NCBI GenBank assembly: GCA_023678885.1
Contig: CM042996.1
Span: 8,924,602 to 8,988,601 of the forward strand
Direction of reading: 5' to 3'
DNA length: 64,000 bases
Source: Pogostemon cablin
Taxonomy: Eukaryota > Streptophyta > Magnoliopsida > Lamiales > Lamiaceae
How positions within the stretch are numbered: the first letter of the stretch is position 1; every line of letters begins with the position of its first letter. The position numbers and the translations under genes were made by a program. Shown piece by piece: positions 1 to 11,038 of this stretch. The notes beneath the pieces were generated by a model. It was not told where the DNA came from. It searched no databases and saw only the letters and a list, made by a program, of their open reading frames with translations.

Positions 1-949
1 TCAGGGCCCTAGGTTTATTTATTTATGAATGAAAAATTATTATAAACTCATATTACTTAATAAGAGGAGAGTTTCAAAGACATATGGATCCTAATAAAAG
101 TTCGACATCCGAGTGTGACAGGACAATTATCCCTGTTTAAGGCTGGAGCAACAGCGTCTTCTGGCCTATTGGATATGATGAAACGAGCAGCTCTATACAG
201 CAATACTATAATATTTTGTATAGATAACAAGCAGAAAAGAAAGCCGAGGCTAAAAACTGATTCTGGATTGGACTCGAACAAGGATAGAAATGAGTTGAGG
301 CTCATTCCAATTACACAGAGGAAGAACACCTGGAGGAAAGCCACCGGATGTAAATAAGATACTCCAAGGAAGTGTCAAGAAATATAGTAGAACTCCACAA
401 TTTTACAGAGATCCATAGACGTGTCCCAGACACGAACAATGGAGAAGACGGCCAAGTCAAGGTCCAAGAGAGATCTACAAGCCCTATCACTTTTCATTAT
501 GGTTAAAATGACAGTGGGAAGAGATTGAGGCAGATAACTCTAAGATAAATCAAGATTTTAGAGAATTACAGAAGACGGTGAAATTCTTTGGAGAATATTG
601 TCAAAACATGTTTAATACGATATTTGAGATCAGCCTCAAGATGGATAAGATGGAGACACTGTAGAACAAATAACTCGACCTCATCAAGAAGTTAATAAAG
701 CTAGTAGAGTCCCTGGAAACCAGGGTGATGAGGAGAAGGCCAGGAGGAAGGTTGCCACCAACCTTTGGAATAGGACCCCTTTTATACCAAAAGGGAAAGA
801 CGACGAAGGTCATAAGGCCAAAGCCGGAGAGTGAGAAGATGATCAATATCCTTAGAGAAGAATACATATCCTCGGATGGAAAGAACGAATCTTGAAGATC
901 TACAAGATCTATATGAGCCTTCCAAGGACTAACTATCGTAGATCTGAAA
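1..949 (+). other. Unassigned first part of the pararetroviral copy
   Basis: Only short open stretches exist here, the longest plus-strand one being about 80 codons at 115-357. Composition is purine-rich and matches the viral DNA to the right, so it is probably decayed viral sequence before the coat domain. I recognise no domain, no initiator-Met tRNA primer site and no flanking host border. Confidence 0.4.
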
Positions 950-2366
950 ATGAATGTTGGAGAAACTTCAAACTCTCAACAGCAGTCTCTGGTTCCTCAG
1001 ACACAACATGATCTAAGCCAAAAAGAAGGAACTTCTGGATCACATGGAGTCCATGAAGTAAGACAAGAAGAGAGATTCCATAACCAAGAAAATTTCAAGA
1101 TGATGGCGATAGGAATGTCAACAGGAGCAAGTTGAGTTCGAGGATCTAATCTACACAACACCCCATATCATCGGTCTCACCTTGAATGGATAAACCCATA
1201 CGGGTTGATCCTAAACCTCGACACTCTAGACTTCAAGAATGGAGAGACCTTGATCGATGAGTGGAAAAATGCAATGAAGATTGCAGGAGGTGCACTGAGC
1301 TGGATAAAGAAGGGTTCATAAGATTCCTAACTATGAACCTGGAAGGATCAGTAAAGTGCGCATGGGAGATACTCTCAGACGAAGTCAAGAAAGAGGCCAT
1401 GGAAGGCAAAGACCTAGGCAATATTATTGATCGCATGGCCAAGATCTTCAAGATCCACTTCATCGGAGTAGGTTACTTCTAATGAATGGAAAAAGAAAAG
1501 AAGAAGAAGAATAGAAATGCCTTATACAGCCTGGAAGTACTTAACATCTGTCATGTAGATAAGTACATCAAACTCTGCACAGAGTATAGATGGAAATCGA
1601 AGATCAAGGAGGAGGAAGTATTCCACCTGTTCTTTTCCAAGATTCCAAGCCCATGGAGAGAAATGTTAATCAAAGGTATGAACCATGTGAGCTGGATTCA
1701 ATAGCAAGGAGAGTGTCTTTCCTCAAAGCCAAGATTACAGAGTGGTGTCATCAAGGATCACTGCACAAAAACTATAAAAGATTAAGGGAAATCAACAAGA
1801 CAACACCTTTATGATGCGAGAGTAACTATCTTCCAACCATCATTGGAAGAAGTGCAAGGAAGTAGAAAAGGATGAAGAAAATCATCTTTACACTTAAAGG
1901 AGCGGAGGATGGAGGTCCAGAAGAGCGAGATCCTTTTGGTCCAAACAGAAGGCCTGAAGCTATAAATTAGGTTAAAGGTCTGGACCAACAAGATGGAGTT
2001 CAAGAAGTCAAGTCTCATCCTCAGGATCAAACCAGAGGAGTACAGGAAGAACTCCCATGAGAAAGACGTTCCGAAGAGCACCCACACGAGCCAATGAAAG
2101 ATTCAAGGATTGTAATTACTAAACGTGTGGAGCCACAGGGCATATCTCACCAGATTGCCAGAGCACCAGAAGCAGGTAGTGTGATTAGTTCGAAACCACT
2201 GCAAAAATGGAGGAAGCTATTTACTTCCAAGATCTGGTATAAGTATATCAGTTTGAAGATATACCCTCAAACGAGAGCATCTATGAAAAAGAATTCTTCA
2301 ACCAAGACGAATCCTCTGAAGATGAGTCAGAGTGAAGAAAAAAACTTCAAATAGGAGATACAAGAG
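950..2366 (+). pseudogene. Coat-protein-like region of the pararetrovirus (broken)
   Basis: Three consecutive open pieces (1,261-1,482, 1,486-1,704 and 1,590-1,814) change frame but together look like the conserved core of a caulimovirid capsid protein: charged and aromatic-rich, with an IGVGYF patch near 1,465. A zinc-knuckle remnant follows at about 2,105-2,150: a Cys, a stop codon, then TCGATGH and, after a gap, Cys. It ends in a Ser/Glu-rich acidic tail (about 2,280-2,345), as caulimovirid coat proteins often have. The product would package the viral genome in virions. Several stops make expression impossible. The family is inferred from the knuckle plus the adjacent movement protein; the core alone would be weak evidence. 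Confidence 0.6.
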
Positions 2367-2369
2367 GAC

Positions 2370-3113
2370 ATGCCTGGATATTTTTCCCAGACATCTGTAT
2401 CTCATAAAACTCTTATGAGAATCATGAGAGAGGACCTGAGACTCGATTTATACTACGGATTCACTGTGGAACGATTAGAGCGGTTCCTCAGCTTAAAAAG
2501 AAGAAAGCACAACATTATATACAAGGTGACCAAAGGGGAAATTTCCATCCCCATTGAGCTCACGGGAAATGTAATGAAAATGCAACTAGTTCTGGTTGAT
2601 GAGATCAAGAAGGAACTTAGTAAACTCCAGAGAGAAGTTTTTAAGACCATATCTTGCATCCATATCCGAGCTATTAGGATCCTTATCAAAGCAACATTCA
2701 AAGATGGTATCGATACACCAATCGATATAGCAATCTTTGATAAGAGGATCAAGAATACAAGAGAGGCATGTCTGGGAGGAATCTCAAGAAATCTGTATGC
2801 GGGCAAGGTAGCATCTTATATCTACCCAAGGATCGCCTATAATCTGGCAGATAACGATTTCAGTTGAGTACTCACCCTTTATCAAGACTTCAAGAATAAA
2901 GATTTGATGAAAGAAGGGAACCAACTGTATCCTATCACCTACAGTATCTCGTATGCTCTCTCCAACACTTATCATTCACATCTATTCCAAATGAAGGAGT
3001 ATATTGAGATACCAGAAGTGTTCGAAAGGGTTTCATGTGCAACTAGGCGAGAGATAATGGAGTTACCACCAATCCACGATATGGATTTGCGAATCAAGGA
3101 TAAGTCAGTCTGA
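2370..3113 (+). pseudogene. Pararetroviral movement protein (30K superfamily), broken
   Basis: A 165-codon open frame (2,370-2,867) and a second piece (2,904-3,113) cover most of a caulimovirid cell-to-cell movement protein, which modifies plasmodesmata so virus can pass between cells. Visible signatures are the LYYGFTVERLERFL stretch near the start, a conserved IxIPIELTGNV region, and the family block GGISRNLYAGKVASYIYPR at about 2,775-2,832, followed by YNLADND. A TGA at 2,866-2,868 breaks the frame. It lies after the coat-like region and before the protease, not at the start of the genome as in caulimo- or badnaviruses. Confidence 0.8.
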
Positions 3114-3439
3114 AGTAGGCAAGACAGCCTCAGATTCTAGCAAAGAAGGATTTCTTTCCAAGAAGATAGAATGATCAGTGAAAGATTGGGAAAGAAACCT
3201 ATCGTGGAAGTAGTCCAGGAACCCGAGAAGTTCACAACCAAAGCTGAACTAAAAAACCCAAGGGGATGGAGAAGAGTCGAAGTAATATTCAACATCACTA
3301 AAAAGGAAAACTCTATTCCTTATAATGTCCTGTATTATCTCCAACAACCAAAAACTGGAAGGTATCGAGGATAACTCAAACTCGAAGGACTTGAGCTGAT
3401 GATCGAAGGAGTAGCAGAAAAATTCCTAGAGCAACTAGT

Positions 3440-3970
3440 GCTGGGATTAGAGTTTCTCGAGGATCACAAACCTTGGGAACGATTACAAGATGGGATGGAA
3501 TTCACGGTCAAAGGAAAAAGATACAAAGTCCAATAGCAGAAGCTTGGGGTTATAAGCTTTGATCAACCAATGACCACAAGTCCATGCAGAGTATTTTGCG
3601 GCATATTGAATCAAGAGCATGTATCTGCACTGCAAAAGAAGGAGTCATTCCTAAAGGCTCGGGCGAAGAATTTCCAACTATACTAGGAAGGGATTTCTCA
3701 CAGAGGGTGCTAATCTTTAAAAGAGGAATCAAGCAAGCAGAAATCATGATTGGAGGAACGGATAGTACCCCATGGTACAAGGTGAAGACTCCATTGATAT
3801 ATTTTCATGACACTGGAATGGATATTTTGTTGGGAAACAATTTCCTACATACATTCAAGCGTTTTACCCAAGAAAAAGCAACAAGAATGCTTATTTTCAC
3901 AACCCTTTGTGAACATAAGATCATTGCCCCTAGACTGCGAAATGCATTTCAGAGAAAAATGCCGATCTAA
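3440..3970 (+). pseudogene. Pararetroviral aspartic protease, broken and active site altered
   Basis: The open frame at 3,584-3,970 matches the pepsin-like protease that starts caulimovirid polymerase polyproteins. It contains the ILLGNNFLHTF motif near 3,826-3,858, equivalent to the second conserved loop. At the expected catalytic position (3,608-3,619) the residues read E-S-R-A followed by CICTA, instead of the family D-T/S-G-A, so the catalytic aspartate appears lost. Sequence from 3,440 to 3,580 is compatible with the protease N-terminal side but lies in another frame. In the living virus this enzyme processes coat and polymerase precursors. Confidence 0.7.
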
Positions 3971-4053
3971 TTCTGCAGCAAGCATGGTGATAATGAAGGA
4001 AAACTTAGCCATCCAAATATGAACGATCGAAGGAAATATGGTTAAGCAGTCCT

Positions 4054-5128
4054 TCAGTTGAGAACCGATATTGAAGAAGGATGGAAGATGGAAAAACTAA
4101 AAGAAAAATCGATCCACCTTCTCAAAGCAAGCTTGGGACATAGCCTATAGAGAGATGTCATAATCGAAGAACAAACATCTTTGGAGGACATCAAAAAGAA
4201 GATACAGAGGAACTTCAACGAGGATCCTCTAGCCTGGTGGAACAAAAACGAGCTTAAAGCCTCACTCAAAGTGAAAGAAGGAAAATAGCATGAGTTCGTG
4301 AGATACAAGCCTATCCTGATAAACCAAGAGGATCAAAGGATATGCAACAAATACTTGAGGAGCATCTGGACCTTAAGTTGATATCACCAGGAGTATCTCC
4401 ATACAGCAGTCCAGGATTTTTGGTTCGAAATCATGGAGAAGTCAAGCGAGGGAAACTGAGACTTGTGATCAACTACAAAGGGATCAACAATATCTTGGAG
4501 TTCGATGGATACTACATACCAAGTAAGGAACACTTGGTCAACTTTATAAAGAATGCCAAGGTATTCTCAAAGTTCGACTGCAAATCTGGGTTCTACTAAA
4601 TTATGATGGAAGAAGGAAGCAAAAAGTTCACAGTCTTTTTCACACAACAAGGCCATTATATCTGGAATGTCATTCCTATGGGCTTGGCGAATGCACCCCA
4701 GATATAACAAAGGAAGATGGATAATATTTTCCAAGATTATTTCTCATTTATGTTTGTTTATGTGGATGACATCTTCATAGCCTTAAAATATCATGAAGGA
4801 GCATTTGGCGCATCTAGAAATATTTTCAGAGGTATGTCACAAGAAAGGATTTGTGCTTTCTAAAAAGAAGGCAATAATTGCAACAAGACAGATCGAGTTT
4901 CTTGGAGTAGAGATTGATAAGTCCGGAATTATTCTACAACCACACATTATAGAAAAAGTTCAAGGATTTCCTGAAGATCTCAAGGACAAGAAGCAAGTCC
5001 AGAACTTCCTAGGAGTTGTCAACTTTGCTGGAATGTTCATAAACAATCTAGCACAATACAGGAAGGTGTTCAGTCCTCTATTGAAAAAAATGATGAGTTC
5101 AAATGGGAGGAATCACACCGAGAAATAG
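4054..5128 (+). pseudogene. Pararetroviral reverse transcriptase, broken
   Basis: RT of the pararetrovirus, which copies the pregenomic RNA into DNA. Motifs in order: LRLVINYKGIN (about 4,459-4,491), FSKFDCKSGFY (4,564-4,599), PMGLANAPQ (4,677-4,704) and the catalytic FVYVDDIFIA with YVDD at 4,759-4,770. The connection piece reads KKGFVLSKKK then EFLGVEIDKSGI (about 4,840-4,930). Breaks include a TAA right after GFY and a second stop shortly after NAPQ. A frame change just after YVDD moves the rest into the 4,793-5,128 frame. The motifs are caulimovirid rather than Ty3 or copia. Catalytic aspartates are still encoded although the frame is not. Confidence 0.85.
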
Positions 5129-5580
5129 TTAAACAATTAAAGGAGGTTTGCAAAAAGCTCCCAAAGTTAGCCATTCCAAATGACGAGGACGACCTGGTGT
5201 TATATACAGATGCCAGTGACCATTGGTGGGCAACAGTTCTTACAAAGTCCACATCCTAAGGAGAAGTGACATTCAGATATTGCAGTGGACTCTTTGCGGA
5301 GAATGAGGCAAAGAGATAGCACATTAATGAGAATGAGTTCTTTGCAGTATGAAAGGTATTCAAAAAATGGCCCCTGTTCCTTCTTGCGAAGAAATTCATT
5401 CTTAAAATCGATAACACGAGTGTCAAGGCCTTTCTAAAAAATAAAATTGAATCAAAACCAGAAAATGCTAGACTTTTAAGATGGCAAGCTGAATGTCAAT
5501 ATTATGATTTTAATATTGTCATTATTAATTCTATTGAAAATGTTTTGGCAGATTTCCTGACGAAAGATGGAGGAAGCTGA
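5129..5580 (+). pseudogene. Pararetroviral RNase H, broken
   Basis: RNase H follows RT as in all Caulimoviridae and would degrade the RNA strand during reverse transcription. Readable landmarks are LYTDASDHWW (about 5,200-5,229) with the first catalytic Asp, the INENEFFAV helix with the catalytic Glu (about 5,325-5,350), KIDNTSVKAF with the next Asp (about 5,405-5,435), and the terminal ENVLADFLTKDG block (5,536-5,571). In-frame stops interrupt it near 5,257, 5,318 and 5,349. The LADFLT ending marks the C-terminus of the polymerase polyprotein. Confidence 0.8.
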
Positions 5581-6203
5581 GATAGACTCCATCCTGATCA
5601 TTTCAAGACACCTGATGGACAACCTCAAGTTTCTCAAAAAGGAATTCGAGAATTTGGTACTCATTGTTGAGCGTGCCAAAAAATTACAAGAGAATGACCA
5701 AACCAAAGTGTTTAGCTGTATACGAGGTTGTATCCGCAACAATGCAGATCTATTCGAGATCTTATAAGAGCCAATCCTCCAGGTTGTTGATAATAATCAA
5801 TAAAAGGAGAGTATTTGAGAACGGGGCTCTAATCCCGGATCAAGGATTCAAGTACCCTTAGCGCGAGTCCTGAATTGGAACTTTCAAAGGAAGAACTGGT
5901 CCAAGGAATAATCGAGGCTCTAGAAGTCACATCTAAAGTCGCCGAGTCAACCCAACACCTCTGGGGTAAAAGAGAGCGAGAGAGATCAGCCTTAGGCTTA
6001 TGACGAGCACCGCTAAGTCTGGTATTAACTTAGCTGATTTTTCTCATTGGCAGGAGTACCAGGCAAGTTGGGAGAAATTGAACACAAGACAGAGAATCCG
6101 TCCGGAGAAATGCCGGATAGATGTATCCGGGCTATACCCTTGTGTTTGGATAAGAGAAGTCTTAAATCCAATTGATGTAAAGCAGTGGTATGATTTTGAG
6201 GCA
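5581..6203 (+). pseudogene. Frame downstream of RNase H, left half (transactivator position)
   Basis: Sequence after the polymerase frame includes an open piece at 6,000-6,203 that reads straight up to the Ty3 insertion point. The same kind of frame resumes beyond the insertion at 15,646. In caulimo-, soymo-, cavemo- and solendoviruses a translational transactivator/inclusion-body gene sits here, between RNase H and the pregenomic promoter. Assignment rests on position only; I see no diagnostic transactivator motif. The stretch 5,581-5,999 is degenerate with short open pieces. Confidence 0.45.
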
Positions 6204-8846
6204 TGTTGAGAGTGGAATTTCACGCATTTTAGGTCCACATTACACAATTTTTGATATAATGTAGCCATGATTTTATGTAGAATGGCATGGTTTTCATATC
6301 TTGCATAATTAAGATGCTATTAAGGTGTTTAGTTAAGTCTTTAAGGGTAAAACATGATCAAAAGTTCAAAGTTGGAATGAAGAGTGAAATCGTGAAGGAA
6401 TGCTGAAAAATATACATCCACGTTGCGTAATTTTTCTGTATTAATGTAGAAGTTCAAATTGATGATGTATTTGGAAAGCCACGGAAGAGAGGATAGATTT
6501 GGCGCAAAATTACTCAAATCAGAGTCTGTATGATGAAGTTATGCTCAAAACATTGAAGTCGCGTAGTGCAGTCTACAGCTCGGCGAACCGCTCGGGAAGC
6601 AGCTCGGGGCGAGCTGGTGTCGCTTGACAGCTAATTTTGGCCGAGTTGGGGGTCCTACTGAACCCTATCGATGTCAGCTTTTCATCCGTATATGGCTCGG
6701 CACCAACTCGGCATGCCCATAGGCAGCTCGGCTCAAGTTGAGTGTCGAGCTGCCTAAAATTGGGCCCATACAAGGCCTATTTGGTTGTGCACTATATTTA
6801 TACCCTTCAGATCGCGTTTTGAAGCAGAAATCATCGAAAAATAGCCCTGCAACAGTCCAAGAAAGAATAGGGGAGATCAATATACAAATTGGAGAGAACC
6901 CATCCATAACCCATCATCAATTTACTCCACCAACATTTCCACATCAGATTCATATCTGATTTCATATTCCATCCATCTTCAAGTGGTTCCAAGTGCTAAT
7001 CAAGGGAGATTGGACGATTGGAGAGACAGAGAAGGAACGCAGACTCACACTTACGCTAGGGTTTCGTGTCTGTAACAATAAATTTTGTATTTATAATAAA
7101 ATAAATACAAGTTGAATTACAATGATAATCCAGAAGGATTATACTTGAAAATTTAGGAAACAATCTCTATCTATCCTCTAATTCTTCTCTCGAACCAATT
7201 TGGACTTTGACTTTGACTTTGTTTGTTCCGCTGAGTATGTTGGCTGCGCTGACTGTGTATGTTGAGTCGGATCTTCGGTTGAAGCTTGTTCGAACTTGAG
7301 TTAGGGGCTTTGTAACGTTAACCCAGAGGTGACGAGCCTTTGTTCGGATTAAACATGTTTGTTGTGAAAAACACTCGATATGGGGGCTTAGCACCTTAAT
7401 CCAGGGCCGTATGTCGTTCTTGCCTTGAAGAACACTTGAAGAACTTAGTGTATGTATGAAGAACACTCGATCTAGGGGCTTAGCACCTTAATCATGGGTC
7501 GTATGTCGTTCTTGCCTTGAAGATCTTGAGGGGCGTTGCTCGTGTTTCAATCTCTTTAGAGCGTTGTCGTCTTCGGATGCTCCAGTGTGTGTTTCAAATG
7601 AAGGGAGGACCCCTTTATATAGGTGAGAGATGAAGACTCTCTCATTAATGTCTTGCATTCTGATTGGTCCACTCTATTTGGGCCATATCCTGCGGGCTTG
7701 GGCCTCCCCTTGTTTGGGCTGTAATCAGGCCTATTTTATTTGGGCCTGATTTAATTTGTATGGACTGGTTTAACTTAAGTCAGTCCTCATCTGACATGGG
7801 CTTGTTTGACTTGGACCAGACCTCATTTAATTTAAGCCCCAATTTAATTTGTTGGGATTAAATTAATTATCAATTATTTATTAATCTATTTTTAAGAATT
7901 AATTAATTTAAATTCCTCAATAAATTAATAAATGATATTTAATCCAGAAAATCCACGTGTCACCATTTGATTGGACCATAAATTTTAAATGCTTATAGTG
8001 TCTCAATTCTTTTCTTTCCTTTTATCTTAATTTTTTATATGAATTGCATAGCCATGAGTGTTGAATGTAACCTCATGGGCTAATCTTCTTAAACAGTTCT
8101 AGGGTTTGATGGTTTGACTTGATTGATTTGAGAACCTAGACCAAAGATTGGGAATTTATGTAGTGGATATTTTGATTATACTTATTTTATTAAGAATTGC
8201 TTTTCTGCTTCGTAACGTCTTCATAATATATTCATGACATCCGCTATAATGCTTGAATTATTATGTTAACTTGTGTGCGTTCATGATTGATATTGTGTAT
8301 TTTTTAGGGATTGAAGTAATTCCGCTATAAACACTTTAATTCCATGAACTGGAAAATTAAATACTTGAATTGTTTAGTAGAATAATGAAATTAGACTTTC
8401 AAGTAGGAAATGAATAGAACCTTGTAGTAATTCCTGAGAATATCTTGTTAGTCGAACTTACCATCCGGAGGTATTGTTCTTTGCTTTGATTAGTATCTAG
8501 GAATAAGGCTTGGTAATATTCACGCATGAATGAATAATTAAAGGTCTAGTAACTCGAATTAATTGGTCTATACCTGATACCTTAGAACTGTCGTTTATCC
8601 TTTGATTAAAACTTGTTTATTTTTCCTTTGCTTTAATTATTCAGTAATTTATAATTTCGTTATTTAGATAATTAATTACAAAACTCTTGGAAAATCAGTT
8701 ACTTAATTCTTATTAAATAGTAATTTTAGAATAAATAAATAATTAGCTATCTCAGTGGGATCGATAATTTAATTTGGATACTTGCTTACTACGATTGACA
8801 TCCTTACACTTGAGGATAAAATTGAGTGCCCAAAAAATGTCTACCA
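6204..8846 (+). repeat. 5' LTR of the Athila-like element (interrupted)
   Basis: Matches 13,878-15,645 over its whole length except for a foreign 927-bp block at 7,071-7,997 and small indels; without the block it is about 1.7 kb. It contains a GC-richer stretch (6,574-6,755) with repeated CTCGG motifs, and a TATA-like TATTTATA followed by CCCTTCAGATCG at about 6,794. A block of roughly 95 bp present in the 3' LTR (about 15,228-15,325) is missing here. Confidence 0.88.
7071..7997 (-). mobile_element. Solo LTR inserted in the Athila-like 5' LTR
   Basis: Begins TGTAACAATAAA and ends GCTTATA, flanked by identical 5-bp GTGTC at 7,066-7,070 and 7,998-8,002. The 3' LTR of the host element reads uninterrupted across this point, which proves a later insertion. 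No gag or pol is present, so it is best explained as a solo LTR left by LTR-LTR recombination. Minus orientation is inferred from CACGTGG (about 7,960), then CCTATATAAAGG (about 7,612-7,623), then a run toward TTGTTACA. Two imperfect ~65-bp copies of the GGGGCTTAGCACCTTAATC unit sit at 7,365-7,431 and 7,456-7,521. Confidence 0.8.
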
Positions 8847-8852
8847 AGTTTA

Positions 8853-8863
8853 TGGCACCGTTG
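8853..8863 (+). promoter_or_regulatory. Primer binding site of the Athila-like element (degenerate)
   Basis: TGGCACCGTTG lies 6 bp after the 5' LTR end. It resembles the TGGCGCCGTTG site that Athila-type elements use for a tRNA-Asp primer. One mismatch and a diverged downstream part suggest decay. Confidence 0.6.
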
Positions 8864-8941
8864 TTTATTTTTCTTTCATTACTTAACTAGAATATTTTTG
8901 TTGAGATTTAATTTTCTTTAACTTAAATTTTTCTTGAGTTG

Positions 8942-10671
8942 TATGCTTACTAGATCAAAGACAGGATTGAAAGATCTTAAATTTGATCTGGAGATAGAAG
9001 TTTCTACAAGAAAAAGAAGAGGAACATGAAAGACTCTCAACGCACCTCCCAAAGCTGCTAAGCTTCCACCTCCGAAAAAGAAAATGGAAACATCGGATCC
9101 TAAAGCAGTCGTAGGGGAGGAAAAAAAACATATAGAAAATTAGGTTATCCCAAAAAGGTTGAATCAGAGGCTGAATTAGAATCAGAATCAGCAGTTATGG
9201 GAGATAGAACTCATGAGGATGACATCGTCATCCATGAGACATTCAAGTCCACCAATGTAGGAGGATCAAGCGTAGTTGGAGCCGTTCAAGCTGATGAGGT
9301 GAACGACATTAGGTCAACCCTGATTAATATGATGGAGAAAACCCCTTCGCCGGAGGCGTTTTCGATGAACCCTACGGACAACTTAAGTGTTTCAACAGTT
9401 ACATGGATACAATGAAAGCCGCTGATGCTACTAATGATAGATGGAAGATGAGGCATTTTCAGTTTTTATTAGTTGATAAGGCAAGAGAGTGGTATGATAA
9501 ATTGAAAGAAGACAGTTGTTCTAATTGGACTGAGCTGCAGCAGTTGTTTGTGGATAAATTTATGCCACCTGGTAAGGTTCTTTTATTGAAACATGAGATC
9601 AATCAGTTTAAGCAGCGGAGAGATGAATCATTTGGAGAGGCTTGGGAAAGGTATACAGATACGTTGAGGAGATGCCCACTACATGGATTTAAAAAGTTTC
9701 AACTCATCGGTGTCTTCTATAATGGCCTTGACAATGAAGCAAGAGTGTTGGTTGATGCATCTGCTGGAGGAACGATTTTTGGCAAGTTATCAAATGTCGT
9801 AGAGAAGTTGTTCAATGATATCTCTATCAATTCTAGGGATTGGCCATCTAAAAGGATTCGTGGAACTTATGTACTTGGAAAGGTCGCACGGGTTGAAGAG
9901 ATGGTTACTAAAGCTGATAGGAATGATAAGATTGTCTCTCAGTTGGAATAGATGAACAAGCACTTGGTTACTCTGATATCAGGTAATAATAGGGGAGACA
10001 ACCGAGGGCCTACAAGTGATGATGTGGTGATGAACCTTCAAGAAATTGAGGACGCGAATTGGGCTATGGGGCAGAGTCTTCAGGGTTCGAGAGCACCTCA
10101 AAATTGGCAAGGACATAGGTACCGTCAAGGGAATTCCAACCAAATTAATAACCAAGGGGGAGGACCTAGTAATCAAGGAGGAAACTGGCAGAACCAGAGG
10201 CATGAGAACTTTTCTTATTCAAATCTGAATAATGCAGTTCCATACCCGCCTAATTTTGATCATGGTGCCAAGACTGAAGAAGGAAGAGCTAGTATTAATG
10301 AAGTGTTGGCCAGGTATATGAAGAAGACTGATGGAGATATTGACAAGATTAACAACTGCATTGTATTCATGGATTCGAATATGACAAAGCAGCATGAAGA
10401 AGTCATTAAGCAGTTGCAGAGTCTCACATATTCTATGGGTCAGATCTCCACTATGGTAAATCAGCAGCAACAGCAGATTCAGAAAGGAAAGTTTCCTTCA
10501 GATATAGAAATCAACCCAAAGCAGTGTGCAAATGCGATCACTTTGAGATCCGAAAAGCAGTGTAAAGGTATGGAACTGATGCATGACGTAACAAAACGGG
10601 TGCAGGAAGTAACAAAACTGATGCAGGACGAAACAGGGGCGGAGCAGGATTATTCCGCCACAGCTCGGTAG
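8942..10671 (+). pseudogene. Athila-like gag polyprotein, broken
   Basis: Structural gag of the Ty3 element. It starts with a basic MLTRSKTGLK segment at 8,942, soon interrupted. Open pieces 9,403-9,951 (182 codons) and 9,952-10,671 (239 codons) are in frame with each other and separated only by a TAG at 9,949-9,951. The first holds the capsid-like retrotransposon gag domain (KAREWYDKL, LFVDKFMPPGK, RRCPLHGF, VFYNGLD, ASAGGT). The second is Gln/Asn/Gly-rich with coiled-coil character and ends with the family block GKFPSDIEINPK and AITLRSEKQ. Such gag proteins assemble virus-like particles. No CCHC knuckle is visible, as usual for this lineage. Confidence 0.85.
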
Positions 10672-10850
10672 CCAGCTCCAGCCGAGCTGGTCCCCCAGAG
10701 TGCCGAGTTGCCGCCAAGTAGGGTCCAAGCCGGTTTAAATGGGTCTTCAGGTTCAAACCAACCCTAGCTCGGCATCGTTCTCCATCCGCTTGGGTCGAGT
10801 GAGCCGACGAGCAGCCCTCCGAGATTTCCAACATGTTCGAATTCTGTACT
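10660..10850 (+). repeat. AGCTCGG-rich stretch between gag and protease
   Basis: The gag frame ends in a GC-richer patch with AGCTCGG, AGCCGAGCTGG, GCCGAGTTG and AGCTCGGCATCG units. The same motif type is reiterated in both LTRs (6,574-6,755 and about 14,262-14,385). The surrounding internal DNA lacks it. It may be a copy of LTR-type sequence moved into the interior or an independent short repeat. Confidence 0.45.
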
Positions 10851-11038
10851 GAACCAATCTGATCAAGCAATCGCTGATAAAAAGTGGCAGAGAGCTAAGA
10901 AACTGAGAGAAGTGGAAATGGTATTCGAGAAAGATAGTTTGGGACTTCCGATTACAAAGGTAATAATTCCTTTCCCTAAAAAATTCTAGTCGAAGAGCCT
11001 TGATGAGAAGTTCCGGAAGTTCGCTGATGTTATGAGGG

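Larger units (their letters stand above)
1..6203 (+). mobile_element. Endogenous caulimovirid (pararetrovirus) copy, left block
   Basis: An integrated plant pararetrovirus genome reads left to right. In order it shows a coat-like region with a zinc-knuckle remnant, a 30K-superfamily movement protein, a retroviral-type protease, RT with a YVDD box, RNase H and then another frame. No integrase is visible, which separates it from the LTR elements around it. Every domain is broken by stops and frame changes, so it is a dead copy. The block ends at 6,203, where a Ty3 element inserted, and continues at 15,646. The two blocks together are about 7.8 kb, close to a full caulimovirid genome. The left edge may lie outside the window. 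Coat before movement protein resembles cavemo-/solendovirus order as I know it; that placement is inference. Confidence 0.85.

Noticed and set aside
9979..10870. Several 60-110 codon minus-strand frames over gag
   Set aside because: They are antisense shadows of the Athila-like gag and protease regions with no family resemblance.
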